Source: Marivivens sp. (lineage in GTDB: Bacteria; Pseudomonadota; Alphaproteobacteria; Rhodobacterales; Rhodobacteraceae). From it: DNA of 64,000 nucleotides. Each line of letters begins with the position of its first letter. Positions within the stretch are counted from its first letter, which is position 1. The notes under the pieces are model-generated. The model was not told the origin of the DNA. It worked only from the letters and a program-made list of their open reading frames with translations, and ran no database searches. Positions 48,840 to 56,396 of this stretch are shown piece by piece. The translations under genes were made by a program, and so were the position numbers. Location: assembly GCA_024642115.1 (NCBI GenBank), contig JAHEBU010000008.1, positions 165,062 to 229,061 on the forward strand. The letters are read 5' to 3'.

Positions 48840-49565
48840 TCACCTGAGGAGAGGTCCGATCTGGTCAAGATAACTGATCTCAAAATCCGCGAACCTGACC
48901 AGACCGTCGTAGTCATGGATCGTCACAAAGCCATTGCGAAAGGTCAAAAACCCTTGTTCGCGGAGGTGTCGCAACACCCGGTTGACGTGAACCGAGCTTA
49001 GCCCAACGGCATCGGCGATCAGGTATTGTGTCAGGGGACAGGCAAAGCCCGCCTTGCTGCCCAATCCGACGAGGGACAGCCTTGCACAAAGCTCGAGCAA
49101 GAAATGCGCCATGCGTTCGGCCGCGTCGCGACGTCCGATCCCCACCAGATGTTCGACAACCATCGCTTCGTCGCGCGAGACCGCCCAGAAAACAGCTGTT
49201 GCCAGCCGGGGTGTCTGGGCAAAAGCCTCCATCAGGTCAGACACATGGACTTCTGTCACCTCGATATCGGTCACAGGCTCGATGCTGTGATCCGAGATAT
49301 GCAACACGACGCTGCGCAGCCCCAGAAAATCACCCGGAATCTGGAAGTCGACAATCTGTCTTTGGCCATCTGCCAATAGTTTGTAAGAGCACGCCCAACC
49401 GGACATCAGGATGTATGCGGCCTGATTGGATTGACCCTGATGCACAAGATCGCGGCCAGCCACAAAGGTCCGGCGGCGCTTGTCAAGGCTATCAAGCACG
49501 CGCAGTTCGGCGTCGGTCAAGGCGACAAAGGCACCTAGCTTACGGACTAATGGTTTGTTTTCTAT
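48840..49565 (-). CDS. Crp/Fnr-family transcriptional regulator 1 (non-canonical start)
   Basis: A DNA-binding regulator with a cyclic-nucleotide-like N-terminal barrel, dimer helix and winged helix (ADAVGLSSVHVNRVLRHLRE). It lacks the FNR-type N-terminal cysteine cluster, so its signal is unknown. I place the start at ATA 49565: the preceding AAGGAG (49573-49578, minus strand) is 7 bases away, and the decoded IENKPLVRKLGAFVAL aligns with AENSPLTRKLMAFVAL in its paralogue at 51843-52577. The first conventional start is TTG 49520, which would cut 15 conserved residues. Faces the arc operon; divergent from the alcohol dehydrogenase. Confidence 0.85.
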   Translation of the reverse strand: MENKPLVRKLGAFVALTDAELRVLDSLDKRRRTFVAGRDLVHQGQSNQAAYILMSGWACSYKLLADGQRQIVDFQIPGDFLGLRSVVLHISDHSIEPVTDIEVTEVHVSDLMEAFAQTPRLATAVFWAVSRDEAMVVEHLVGIGRRDAAERMAHFLLELCARLSLVGLGSKAGFACPLTQYLIADAVGLSSVHVNRVLRHLREQGFLTFRNGFVTIHDYDGLVRFADFEISYLDQIGPLLR

Positions 49566-50064
49566 GAACCGACTCCTTGCAGCGGATTAGTCTGTCCCCC
49601 TATCAAAGAAATTTCGCGGCGGACTGATCTAGATCAGGACAAAGGGCCAATTTCTTTGAACCTCCGCAGCGACACGCCTGGGGCTTGGGATCGGACAGGA
49701 GCTAATCGCTGATGCCTAGTCTCCCTGACCAAGTGTAACACAGGTCAGAACAGAGCGGCGATTTCAATGTGCGCGGCTCTGCCGTCAACCTTGAGTGTGG
49801 CGCGAATCCAGCCCGACAGGCACGTCGGTCAAATCCGGCAAGCTGTTCAAAAACCTATCATTCGGGCCGATAGGCGAAAGCCCGCGCGCCGGGTCGTCAC
49901 TTTGGTGTTCTCGCCAACCTGGATCAGTCACGGGCTGATGCGCACAGGGTAATGTCGAGTCGACGTTGCCAACTGTCGGACCCGGATTTGACGACACTGT
50001 CCTGTCCCGCCGCCTTGGTTCGTCCACCCGCATCCAGTCAAAGCTGCCCCTCAGGAGAATGACC
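49566..50064. other. 500-base divergent control region between Crp/Fnr 1 and the alcohol dehydrogenase
   Basis: Contains the concentric dyad at 49603-49659, an inverted repeat CTGACC-N12-GGTCAG (49725-49748) and an outward repeat ATCAG-N7-CTGAT near 49923. No gene is convincing: a frame at 49785-50093 on minus has no recognisable product. Confidence 0.55.
49603..49659. promoter_or_regulatory. concentric operator: FNR-like palindrome inside a larger inverted repeat
   Basis: The inner site CTGATCTAGATCAG (49624-49637) is a perfect palindrome with Crp/Fnr-like half-sites. The outer arms TCAAAGAAATT (49603-49613) and AATTTCTTTGA (49649-49659) are perfect inverted repeats. Both share the same centre (49630.5 and 49631). 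Confidence 0.65.
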
Positions 50065-51186
50065 ATGTCAACCTCACTCAAGACGCCACCCAAACCCTCG
50101 ACCAGTGCGGCAATTGCAAAGGCCGACGATCATGGTGCCCCCGCCAAAATGAAGGCGATGGTTTATGTCAGCCCCGGCAAGATCGAACTGCGGGACTGTC
50201 CCAAGCCGGTCATCAAAGCTCCCGGCGACGCGATTGTTCGGGTCACCCAGACGACGATCTGCGGCACCGATCTGCATATCCTCAAGGGCGATGTGGCCAC
50301 GGCCACACCGGGCCGCATCCTGGGCCATGAAGGGGTGGGCGTGATCGACAGTGTTGGCAGCGCCGTGACCGCGTTCAAGAAGGGCGACCACGTCCTGATC
50401 TCGTGCGTCAGCGCCTGCGGCACCTGCGAATTCTGCCGCAAACAGATGTATTCCCATTGCACCACGGGCGGCTGGATTCTGGGTAATTCCATCGACGGGT
50501 GTCAGGCCGAATATGTGCGCACGCCGCATGCCGACATGAGCCTGTATCACATCCCCGAAGGGGCCAACGAAGAAGCGTTGGTGATGCTCAGCGACATCCT
50601 GCCCACCGGGTTCGAATGTGGCACCCTGAACGGCAAGGTCCAGCCGGGCAGCACCGTCGCCATTGTCGGATCGGGCCCGATCGGTCTGGCGGCGCTCTTG
50701 ACCGCCCAGTTCTATTCCCCCGCCCGGATCATCATGATCGACCTTGACGACAACCGGCTTGAAACGGCGACAAAGTTCGGCGCGACCGACATCCTCAATT
50801 CCTCGGACGGCAAGGCGGTTGCCGCCGTGATGAAGCTGACCGGCGATGCCGGATGCGATACCGTGATCGAGGCCGTCGGCATCCCCGCCACCTTTGAGCT
50901 TTGCCAAAAACTGGTCGCGGCGGGCGGCATCATTGCCAATATCGGCGTGCACGGAAAACCCGCGAGCCTGCATCTGGAGAGCCTCTGGGACCGCAATATC
51001 GCGATCACCACCCGACTGGTCGACACGGCGACCATCCCGATGCTGTTCAAGACTGTTGCGGCCAAAAAGATCGACCCCAGTCTACTGATCACGCACCGAT
51101 TTACACTGGCCGAGGGCGAAAAGGCCTACAAAACCTTTGGCAATGCCGCCGAGACCAAGGCGCTCAAAGTCATCATCACAACCTGA
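50065..51186 (+). CDS. zinc-dependent alcohol dehydrogenase
   Basis: A 373-residue medium-chain dehydrogenase. Start at ATG 50065 (MSTSLKTPPKP), 7 bases after AGGAG; an ATG at 50059 is too close to it. Catalytic zinc residues are in CGTDLH and GHEGVGVI, structural zinc in CGTCEFCRKQMYSHC, and the NAD(P) fold is VAIVGSGPIGLAALL. The ELRDCPKP and TGFECGTLNGKV regions are closest to isopropanol/secondary-alcohol-type enzymes. A 30-residue N-terminal extension precedes the core. Followed at 70 bases by a cytochrome c gene. Confidence 0.9.
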   Translation: MSTSLKTPPKPSTSAAIAKADDHGAPAKMKAMVYVSPGKIELRDCPKPVIKAPGDAIVRVTQTTICGTDLHILKGDVATATPGRILGHEGVGVIDSVGSAVTAFKKGDHVLISCVSACGTCEFCRKQMYSHCTTGGWILGNSIDGCQAEYVRTPHADMSLYHIPEGANEEALVMLSDILPTGFECGTLNGKVQPGSTVAIVGSGPIGLAALLTAQFYSPARIIMIDLDDNRLETATKFGATDILNSSDGKAVAAVMKLTGDAGCDTVIEAVGIPATFELCQKLVAAGGIIANIGVHGKPASLHLESLWDRNIAITTRLVDTATIPMLFKTVAAKKIDPSLLITHRFTLAEGEKAYKTFGNAAETKALKVIITT

Positions 51187-51196
51187 TTTGCACGTT

Positions 51197-51215
51197 GGGC
51201 GGGATCAACCCGCCC
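51197..51215 (+). terminator. stem-loop between alcohol dehydrogenase and cytochrome c genes
   Basis: GGGCGGG pairs with CCCGCCC around ATCAA, 11 bases after the dehydrogenase stop. No T run; it may lower rather than end transcription into the cytochrome gene. Confidence 0.5.
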
Positions 51216-51256
51216 GGCCTGCCTGACCGTTGCCCCAACAAGGACACCAGCCCCCC

Positions 51257-51826
51257 ATGAAGACCTCTATGATCATTCTGAGCACTGTGGCGGCCACCGT
51301 TGTCGGCGGCATCGCGATTGGCGCCATCGGCACCTACGCCTTTGTCAATTCGGGCTTTTACGATGTGTCCGCGACCACGCCGGATTCCAGCCTTGTCTAT
51401 TGGACCACGCACCAGACGATGGAACATTCGATTGCCCGCAGGTTTGGGGCGAATGTGGTCCCGGCGGGCTATGACACCGCAGCCGACATCGCCAAGGGCG
51501 GGCAGATTTACCTTGAAAACTGCGCCGTCTGCCATGGCCGGCCAGAGATGGCCCAGACAGCCATTTCTCAGGGGCTGAACCCGACACCCCCGGACCTGTT
51601 CCGGGCGGATCGCGAGCCCGATCCCCAAGAGAATTTCCAGTTCATCAAGCATGGGATCAAGATGACAGGAATGCCCGCCTTCGCCCCGACACAGACCGAC
51701 GACGATATCTGGACCTTGGTCGCATTCCTCAACGTCCTGCCGGGGATCTCGGCGACTGACTTTACCAAGGCCGTCGGCTCTCCGACTGCGGCGCTTGCGG
51801 TGCCGCCCGTAGCCAACGGAGGCTGA
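51257..51826 (+). CDS. membrane-anchored monohaem cytochrome c
   Basis: A 189-residue protein: N-terminal membrane anchor (about 5-28), then one class I cytochrome c domain with CAVCH at 89-93 and a distal Met in KMTGMPAF near 137-140. A 50-residue segment before the haem site (VYWTTHQTMEHSIARRFG) is conserved-looking but of unknown role. As the next gene after the alcohol dehydrogenase it might take electrons towards an oxidase, but an NAD enzyme would not need it, so a direct link is uncertain. Depends on the ccm system at 4-6 kb. Confidence 0.87.
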   Translation: MKTSMIILSTVAATVVGGIAIGAIGTYAFVNSGFYDVSATTPDSSLVYWTTHQTMEHSIARRFGANVVPAGYDTAADIAKGGQIYLENCAVCHGRPEMAQTAISQGLNPTPPDLFRADREPDPQENFQFIKHGIKMTGMPAFAPTQTDDDIWTLVAFLNVLPGISATDFTKAVGSPTAALAVPPVANGG

Positions 51827-51833
51827 GGTTATT

Positions 51834-51862
51834 CCGGACCCCTTACGCCAAAAGGGGTCCGG
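51834..51862. terminator. bidirectional terminator overlapping the end of Crp/Fnr 2
   Basis: CCGGACCCCTT (51834-51844) pairs perfectly with AAGGGGTCCGG (51852-51862). One arm encodes the last residues and stop of the minus-strand regulator; the other side serves the convergent cytochrome c gene. Confidence 0.75.
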
Positions 51863-52577
51863 TCTGATCAAGGTAGGCCGGATCGAAATCCGCCAACTTT
51901 ATGAGCGCATCAATATTGATGAACCTGACCTGGCCATTTTTGAAAGTGACCATGTTTTCTTGTCTGAGTTTGCGAAGGACCCGATTGACATGAACCGAGC
52001 TCAGCCCCAGCGCATCTGCCAGATGATATTGGGTCAAGGGGCAGGCAAATCCGGCCTTGGTTCCCATTCCGACCAAAGCCAGTCGGGACGCCAGTTCTAA
52101 CAGGAAATGCGCGACACGTTGGTCCGCATCCCGGCGCCCCAGCCGAACCAGATGCTCGACGACCATCGCCTCGTCCCGCGAGGCGGCCCACAGGACGGCG
52201 GTCGCCAGTCTGGGTGTCTGGGAAAAGGCATCAAGCAGATCGCGCTTGGGAACTTCGGCAGCAAGGATATCGACGATTGGTTCAAAACTGTGGTCTGAGG
52301 TGCGCAGCAGGACGCTACGCAGTCCCAGAAAGTCCCCGGGGATCTGAAAGTCGATGATCTGGCGCGTCCCATCCGGCTGCAACTTGTACGAACAGACCCA
52401 GCCCGCCGCCAGAATATAGGCGGCCTGCGCGACCTGTCCCTGATGAACCATGTCGCGCCCGGCCACGAATGACCGTCGCCTCTGGTGCAATTGGTCCAGC
52501 ACGTCAACCTCCTTTGCGGACAGTGCCACAAAGGCCATCAATTTTCGGGTAAGGGGGCTGTTTTCGGCTGCGTGCAT
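51843..52577 (-). CDS. Crp/Fnr-family transcriptional regulator 2
   Basis: A 244-residue paralogue of the regulator at 48840-49565: shared RRxFVAGRDxVHQGQ, QIPGDFLGLRSV, FACPLTQY and LGLSSVHVNRVLRxLR. Start at ATG 52577 (MHAAENSPLT), with GGAGA upstream, preferred to 52607. No FNR-type cysteines at the N terminus. Divergent from the 78-residue gene; an FNR-like site lies 50 bases upstream of the start. It may control its neighbours and compete with regulator 1 for the same sites (inference). Confidence 0.92.
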   Translation of the reverse strand: MHAAENSPLTRKLMAFVALSAKEVDVLDQLHQRRRSFVAGRDMVHQGQVAQAAYILAAGWVCSYKLQPDGTRQIIDFQIPGDFLGLRSVLLRTSDHSFEPIVDILAAEVPKRDLLDAFSQTPRLATAVLWAASRDEAMVVEHLVRLGRRDADQRVAHFLLELASRLALVGMGTKAGFACPLTQYHLADALGLSSVHVNRVLRKLRQENMVTFKNGQVRFINIDALIKLADFDPAYLDQTGPLLA

Positions 52578-52626
52578 CACGTTCTCCGGACCGATTACCA
52601 GATACACGGCAAAGCGGTCGCATAGA

Positions 52627-52640
52627 CTGCTTTCGATCAG
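52627..52640. promoter_or_regulatory. degenerate Crp/Fnr-like site
   Basis: CTGCTTTCGATCAG matches 11 of 14 bases of the palindrome upstream of regulator 1 and sits 50 bases upstream of the regulator 2 start, in the divergent region shared with the 78-residue gene. Confidence 0.45.
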
Positions 52641-52678
52641 TCCGTCATCCAGTCATTCCTGCAAGAGTATCGAAGGTG

Positions 52679-52703
52679 TTCAGGAAACGGCTTTCATCCT
52701 GAA
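52679..52703. promoter_or_regulatory. inverted repeat upstream of the 78-residue gene
   Basis: TTCAGGA (52679-52685) and TCCTGAA (52697-52703) form a perfect seven-base inverted repeat with an 11-base spacer, 27 bases before the ATG. It could be an operator or a leader hairpin. Confidence 0.4.
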
Positions 52704-52729
52704 AAAACCCGATAAAGGATGATACCAAA

Positions 52730-52966
52730 ATGCCTGATCTTTCAAAGTATTCCGGAATGGCGGCACTGTCGATCTGCGAAGCCCTTCTTCTGGCGATGAA
52801 TGACCACAATCTGCTTCCAGAGCACGAGATTTTGGGCGTCTTGCGGGACGCGGCCGCCACACACGAAAATGACGATGGCCATGATGGCGAGAAGGATATG
52901 CACGAGGGAGTAGCCAAACTGATCAACAAGATCATCTCGGGCGGAAACTCTGTCCGTCGGACATAA
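52730..52966 (+). CDS. conserved hypothetical 78-residue protein
   Basis: A small soluble, mainly helical protein (MPDLSKYSGMAALSICEALLLAMND...), acidic in the centre (HENDDGHDGEKDMHEG) and ending in basic residues. Start at ATG 52730 with AAAGGA upstream. I recall similar short proteins in Rhodobacteraceae but no function. It lies between regulator 2 (divergent) and a histidine kinase, and is followed by a clear terminator, so it is its own unit. Confidence 0.75.
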   Translation: MPDLSKYSGMAALSICEALLLAMNDHNLLPEHEILGVLRDAAATHENDDGHDGEKDMHEGVAKLINKIISGGNSVRRT

Positions 52967-52969
52967 CAG

Positions 52970-53001
52970 GACCTGCCCCAGTTTCCGGGCGGGTCTTGTT
53001 T
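52970..53001 (+). terminator. intrinsic terminator after the 78-residue gene
   Basis: GACCTGCCC (52970-52978) pairs with GGGCGGGTC (52987-52995) with one G-T pair, followed by TTGTTT. Confidence 0.75.
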
Positions 53002-53086
53002 CCATAGATTTATGAATACTGATTTGCAGCAAGTTCGTCCCCGGAACGCCCGTGTAATCTGGGGACTGAAGTGGGGACTTGGAATC

Positions 53087-53821
53087 ATGACTGCCAAAAT
53101 GACCGCTATAAATTCGTCTTGTGATGGCTGTCTTCGGCTTGAGGAAGCCGACCACCGCATCGCAAATCATCTTGCCCTGCTGGGCGGGTATGTGCGGCTC
53201 AAAAGCGCCAAACTGGTCCGTCAGAACGCGTTGCCCCCGATGGATGATGCGGTCCTTTTGCTGAAAGCCATCGGCGTGCAGATCGAAGCCATGTCGCAGC
53301 TTCATCGGTTTCTGGCGACAACGTTCAAGCCGAACAGTGTAGAGTTGCACACCTATCTGGCGTCCATTTGTGCGACCCTGCGTTCGGCTGTCGCCGAAGG
53401 CGTCCAGATCATCGAAGAGTTTGATCCCGGCTGTGTCCTGTCCCCGGACCACATGTTGCCGGTCGCACAGATTGTGACCGAAGTCATCACCAACGCCATC
53501 AAACACGGTCAATCCAAGTCGTCCCGCGCGATCATTCGGGTTTCTTGCCAGACGGACGATCAAGGATCAATCCGGATCGAAGTCCGCGACAATGGACCCG
53601 GCCTGCCAGAGCCCACGCCCGCGACCGGCACCCATGGATTGGGTGTGCGGATCATCGAGAGTTTGGTCGCCCAAGTTCATGGCAGGATCGACTATCTGTC
53701 CGGGCGGCACGGTCTGACAGTCCGGCTGACCTTGCCGGACGTCGCACAGAACAAGCCGTTGGTTGCGACTGTCCTTTCTGTCGCCGCGATAAAACCTTTC
53801 CATCAATCGCCAGCCGGATAA
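53087..53821 (+). CDS. soluble HisKA_2/HWE-like sensor histidine kinase
   Basis: A 244-residue kinase core without membrane or sensor domain. The phospho-accepting His is in LEEADHRIANHLALLGGYV; the ATPase has N box EVITNAIKHG, G1 RDNGPGLPEP and G2 GTHGLGVRIIES. The DHRIxNxL box resembles HisKA_2 kinases that feed PhyR-type general stress signalling in alphaproteobacteria, but no PhyR/NepR gene is in the window. Start at ATG 53087; an ATG at 53012 is only 11 bases from the preceding terminator and less likely. Confidence 0.8.
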   Translation: MTAKMTAINSSCDGCLRLEEADHRIANHLALLGGYVRLKSAKLVRQNALPPMDDAVLLLKAIGVQIEAMSQLHRFLATTFKPNSVELHTYLASICATLRSAVAEGVQIIEEFDPGCVLSPDHMLPVAQIVTEVITNAIKHGQSKSSRAIIRVSCQTDDQGSIRIEVRDNGPGLPEPTPATGTHGLGVRIIESLVAQVHGRIDYLSGRHGLTVRLTLPDVAQNKPLVATVLSVAAIKPFHQSPAG

Positions 53822-53844
53822 ATGCCGGTGACCTGCCACCAAAC

Positions 53845-53871
53845 GAAACGCCCGGATCATCCGGGCGTTTC
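53845..53871. terminator. bidirectional terminator between convergent genes
   Basis: GAAACGCCCGGA (53845-53856) pairs perfectly with TCCGGGCGTTTC (53860-53871) around TCA, between the kinase and the DUF1269-like gene. Confidence 0.85.
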
Positions 53872-53895
53872 TGATTCCACAAGACCCGAACCGGG

Positions 53896-54462
53896 TCAGA
53901 ACGGTTGGTAGTAGTATGGATAAAGGTAATCACCGTAGTAACTTGCGCCAAAGGCCGCATTGGTGGTCGCCGTATTGAGCCGGCGAAACACGGTGCCACT
54001 CAACCGCGTCATTGCATCATCTAGCACCAAGGTGCTGTGTTCCGTGATTTCAGCGACGACCGCGAACTGGCCATGCCTGAGCGTAAAGAACGACTCCTCG
54101 GCGGCGGTTTCGCGCTGACTTTCGGTGATGGCGTCTGCCGTCGCACCGACTGCGGCACCGGCCAGCGCGCCGACACCCACCGCCGCTTCGAGAGAGAGGG
54201 CAGCGGCCCCGGCGGCACCTACAGCGGCACCAACCGGGCCCGCGACAAGGCCCAGCAGCGCCCCGATACCTACGCCGACCGCCGTCCGCATACCAAGGTC
54301 ACTGTGGCGTTCGGCCACCTGGATATGGCCCTTGTCATCGCGGTGCACGACGGCTGCGCCGTGCACTGTCATCTCTTCTTTCTCGTCCAGATCCCAAAGT
54401 TTGCGCAGGCCATTGTGGGCCTTGTCCGCCGATGAAAATATGACGGCGATATAGGTGTTCAT
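53896..54462 (-). CDS. DUF1269-like glycine/alanine-rich protein
   Basis: A 188-residue protein with a ferredoxin-like N-terminal half (YIAVIFSSADKAHNGLRKLWDL ... HGAAVVHRDDKGHIQV) and a central Gly/Ala-rich hydrophobic hairpin (about 60-108) that could insert in a membrane, then a C-terminal domain and a tyrosine-rich end (YYGDYLYPYYYQPF). Matches the DUF1269 pattern; role unknown. Its ATG overlaps the stop of the phasin-like gene, so the two are cotranscribed. Confidence 0.75.
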   Translation of the reverse strand: MNTYIAVIFSSADKAHNGLRKLWDLDEKEEMTVHGAAVVHRDDKGHIQVAERHSDLGMRTAVGVGIGALLGLVAGPVGAAVGAAGAAALSLEAAVGVGALAGAAVGATADAITESQRETAAEESFFTLRHGQFAVVAEITEHSTLVLDDAMTRLSGTVFRRLNTATTNAAFGASYYGDYLYPYYYQPF

Positions 54463-54854
54463 CCGCGCGATCCTTTGGGGGCGATGGCCTTGGCCGCTTT
54501 GGTCCGGGCATCGGCGACGGCGGCACTCAGACTTTGGGTGGCTTGATGGGCACTGCTCAGCATCAGGTCATTGGCGTGCTTGATGCTGTCCTTGGCAGAA
54601 ACGGCCTTGTCTTCGACCAGTTGACCTGCGGCCTCCAGCCTTGCGACGGCTGCGATGATGCCGGTTCGTGTCGCATCGGCCTGATCCGTTGCCACGGCCT
54701 TCATCCTGGCGGCCAGATCGGACCCGACCGCCTGTGCAGCCTTCACATCGGCCCAGGTGGCGTTTCCAGCTTTGGTGATATTGGCACTGATCGACTTGTG
54801 CAGCTCCTGGGCGTCGCTGCGTGCTTTTTCCAGGAGGGATTGCGTTTTGGACAT
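54459..54854 (-). CDS. phasin-like helical protein
   Basis: A 131-residue, Ala/Lys-rich, almost wholly helical protein with heptad-like spacing and a basic end (TKAAKAIAPKGSRG). It resembles phasins that coat polyhydroxyalkanoate granules, or stress-related helical proteins. Start at ATG 54854 (MSKTQSLLEKARS) with AAAGGTG upstream; a longer frame to 54977 is rejected. No PHA synthase is in the window, so the granule role is only a family inference. Coupled to the DUF1269-like gene. Confidence 0.65.
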   Translation of the reverse strand: MSKTQSLLEKARSDAQELHKSISANITKAGNATWADVKAAQAVGSDLAARMKAVATDQADATRTGIIAAVARLEAAGQLVEDKAVSAKDSIKHANDLMLSSAHQATQSLSAAVADARTKAAKAIAPKGSRG

Positions 54855-54914
54855 GGGACACCTTTCAGGTTGTCGTGACAGATAAAGGCATGAGCCTGTT
54901 TCAATCCGGTGGCC

Positions 54915-54928
54915 TTGATCCAGAGCAG
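54915..54928. promoter_or_regulatory. degenerate FNR-like site upstream of the phasin-like gene
   Basis: TTGATCCAGAGCAG has one perfect half-site (TTGAT) and one partial. It is 61 bases upstream of the phasin ATG, close to the spacing seen upstream of both Crp/Fnr genes. Confidence 0.35.
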
Positions 54929-54975
54929 TCACCGGCAAACCCCGGCGGACTTTGGCGCATGGAGGAGCGGGTGAC

Positions 54976-55071
54976 ATGACGGATCACGATGACGCACTGC
55001 CATTCAACATCGGCAAATGCGCCGTTCGACCCGTGATTGCCGAACCTCACCGGCAATGGTCGCTTGTATAA
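54976..55071 (+). CDS. possible 31-residue peptide
   Basis: ATG 54976 is preceded by GGAGGA about 9 bases upstream and encodes MTDHDDALPFNIGKCAVRPV then IAEPHRQWSLV before TAA. The strong ribosome site is the only support; it may be a leader peptide for the hydrolase gene that starts 23 bases later, or chance. Confidence 0.3.
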   Translation: MTDHDDALPFNIGKCAVRPVIAEPHRQWSLV

Positions 55072-55094
55072 GTCCCACCAAGGGCGGACAGTTT

Positions 55095-56186
55095 ATGATG
55101 ACGCAAGGGAAAGGACGCGCTTTGATTGACCTGCGAAAAGTTCTCTGCGTCGTCGCAATAGTCCTGATGGTCGGGTGTTCGGCGCGTGGCACGCTGGGGC
55201 CGGTCATACTGCAACCGCCGTCCACTGTCGCGACCGACACGCGGCTGTTCGTGGCCACCAACCGGGCCCGGATTGACACGCCTGATCTGTTTGGAAGTGA
55301 CCGATCGCTTGAGGCAACCTATGGGCGGCTTGAGGTCAGTATCCCGTTGGATCGCGCCGCCGGCACCCTCACATACCCCAATCCCGATCATCCCGACCCG
55401 GCCGCCTTTGGTGTCTCGCAAGAGACCATCTATGCGAACCGGGCAACCTTTCGCCAAGACCTGAACCATGACCTTGGGCGCAATCCGGCAGGCAAGGCGG
55501 TCGTCGTCTTTGTCCATGGCTACAACACCAACTTTGCCGAAGGGGTCTATCGGTTTGCGCAGATCAAGCATGATCTGGGGATCGCGCAGACCTCCGTCCT
55601 GTATTCCTTTCCGTCGGAGGGGACAGCGTCGGGCTATGTCTATGATCTAAGCAGCGTCCTGTTCGCGCGGGACGGGTTAGAGGAACTGCTGAACACGATT
55701 GCCGCATCGGATGCGACCGACATCATTATCGTGGCGCATTCGATGGGGGCGGTTCTTGCTCTTGAATCCGTGCGACAGGCGGCTTTGCGCGTCCGGTCCC
55801 CTGCCTTGGGCAAGCTGCGCGGCATGTTCCTCATCTCGCCCGATGTCGGTGTCGATCTTTTCGCAAGCCAGAGGCAGACCATCGACCCGCAGACCATCCC
55901 GATCTGCGTCATCGCCTCCAGCCGCGACTGGATGCTGGACATGTCTGCCCGCCTGCACGGTGGCGCGCTTCGATTGGGACAGTTGACGAACGCAGCCTCG
56001 GTCGCGCTGACCACCGCGTCTGTCCTGGACATCTCGCAATTCACCAATCGCGCTTCTGGAAACCACATGACGGTGGCGCAATCGACCCAGCTCATCGACC
56101 TCATCCGAAACAACAAGACCGGTCAAATCGCAGCCTGCGCAACGGAACGCGCCGAAGGGACGGTTGACCACGTTGCCGCCAATTAG
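55095..56186 (+). CDS. DUF900-type alpha/beta-hydrolase lipoprotein
   Basis: A 363-residue envelope hydrolase. The N terminus has a lipoprotein-like signal with Cys in LMVGCSARG (about residue 28). The DUF900 pattern is clear: RLFVATNRAR at the start of the domain, VVFVHGYNTNFAEGVYRFAQ for the oxyanion loop and IIVAHSMGAVLALES for the nucleophile elbow. Substrate unknown, probably an ester at the envelope. Start at ATG 55095; a longer frame to 55017 has no signal sequence logic. Stands alone, convergent with the catabolic cluster. Confidence 0.82.
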   Translation: MMTQGKGRALIDLRKVLCVVAIVLMVGCSARGTLGPVILQPPSTVATDTRLFVATNRARIDTPDLFGSDRSLEATYGRLEVSIPLDRAAGTLTYPNPDHPDPAAFGVSQETIYANRATFRQDLNHDLGRNPAGKAVVVFVHGYNTNFAEGVYRFAQIKHDLGIAQTSVLYSFPSEGTASGYVYDLSSVLFARDGLEELLNTIAASDATDIIIVAHSMGAVLALESVRQAALRVRSPALGKLRGMFLISPDVGVDLFASQRQTIDPQTIPICVIASSRDWMLDMSARLHGGALRLGQLTNAASVALTTASVLDISQFTNRASGNHMTVAQSTQLIDLIRNNKTGQIAACATERAEGTVDHVAAN

Positions 56187-56396
56187 AATGCGTATTTTCT
56201 GGGTGACGCCCCTGTGGGCCGTGTCCGTGCCCAGAACCTTCCGCAGCTTGCCCCATGTCAAATTGCCTGCCTGTCCGTCCGCCGAAATCTGGCCAAAAGG
56301 TTTGACCAACCGATCAGCCAGAATTGCGCGAACGACAAAACACAGGTAACGGGGTTTGGTGATCCACCCTTGAACTTGGTCGCGGAACGAGGACGG

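Noticed and set aside
56187..56396. Open frames between the hydrolase lipoprotein and the RraA-like gene as a decayed transposase
   Set aside because: No DDE motif, inverted terminal repeat or target duplication could be seen.
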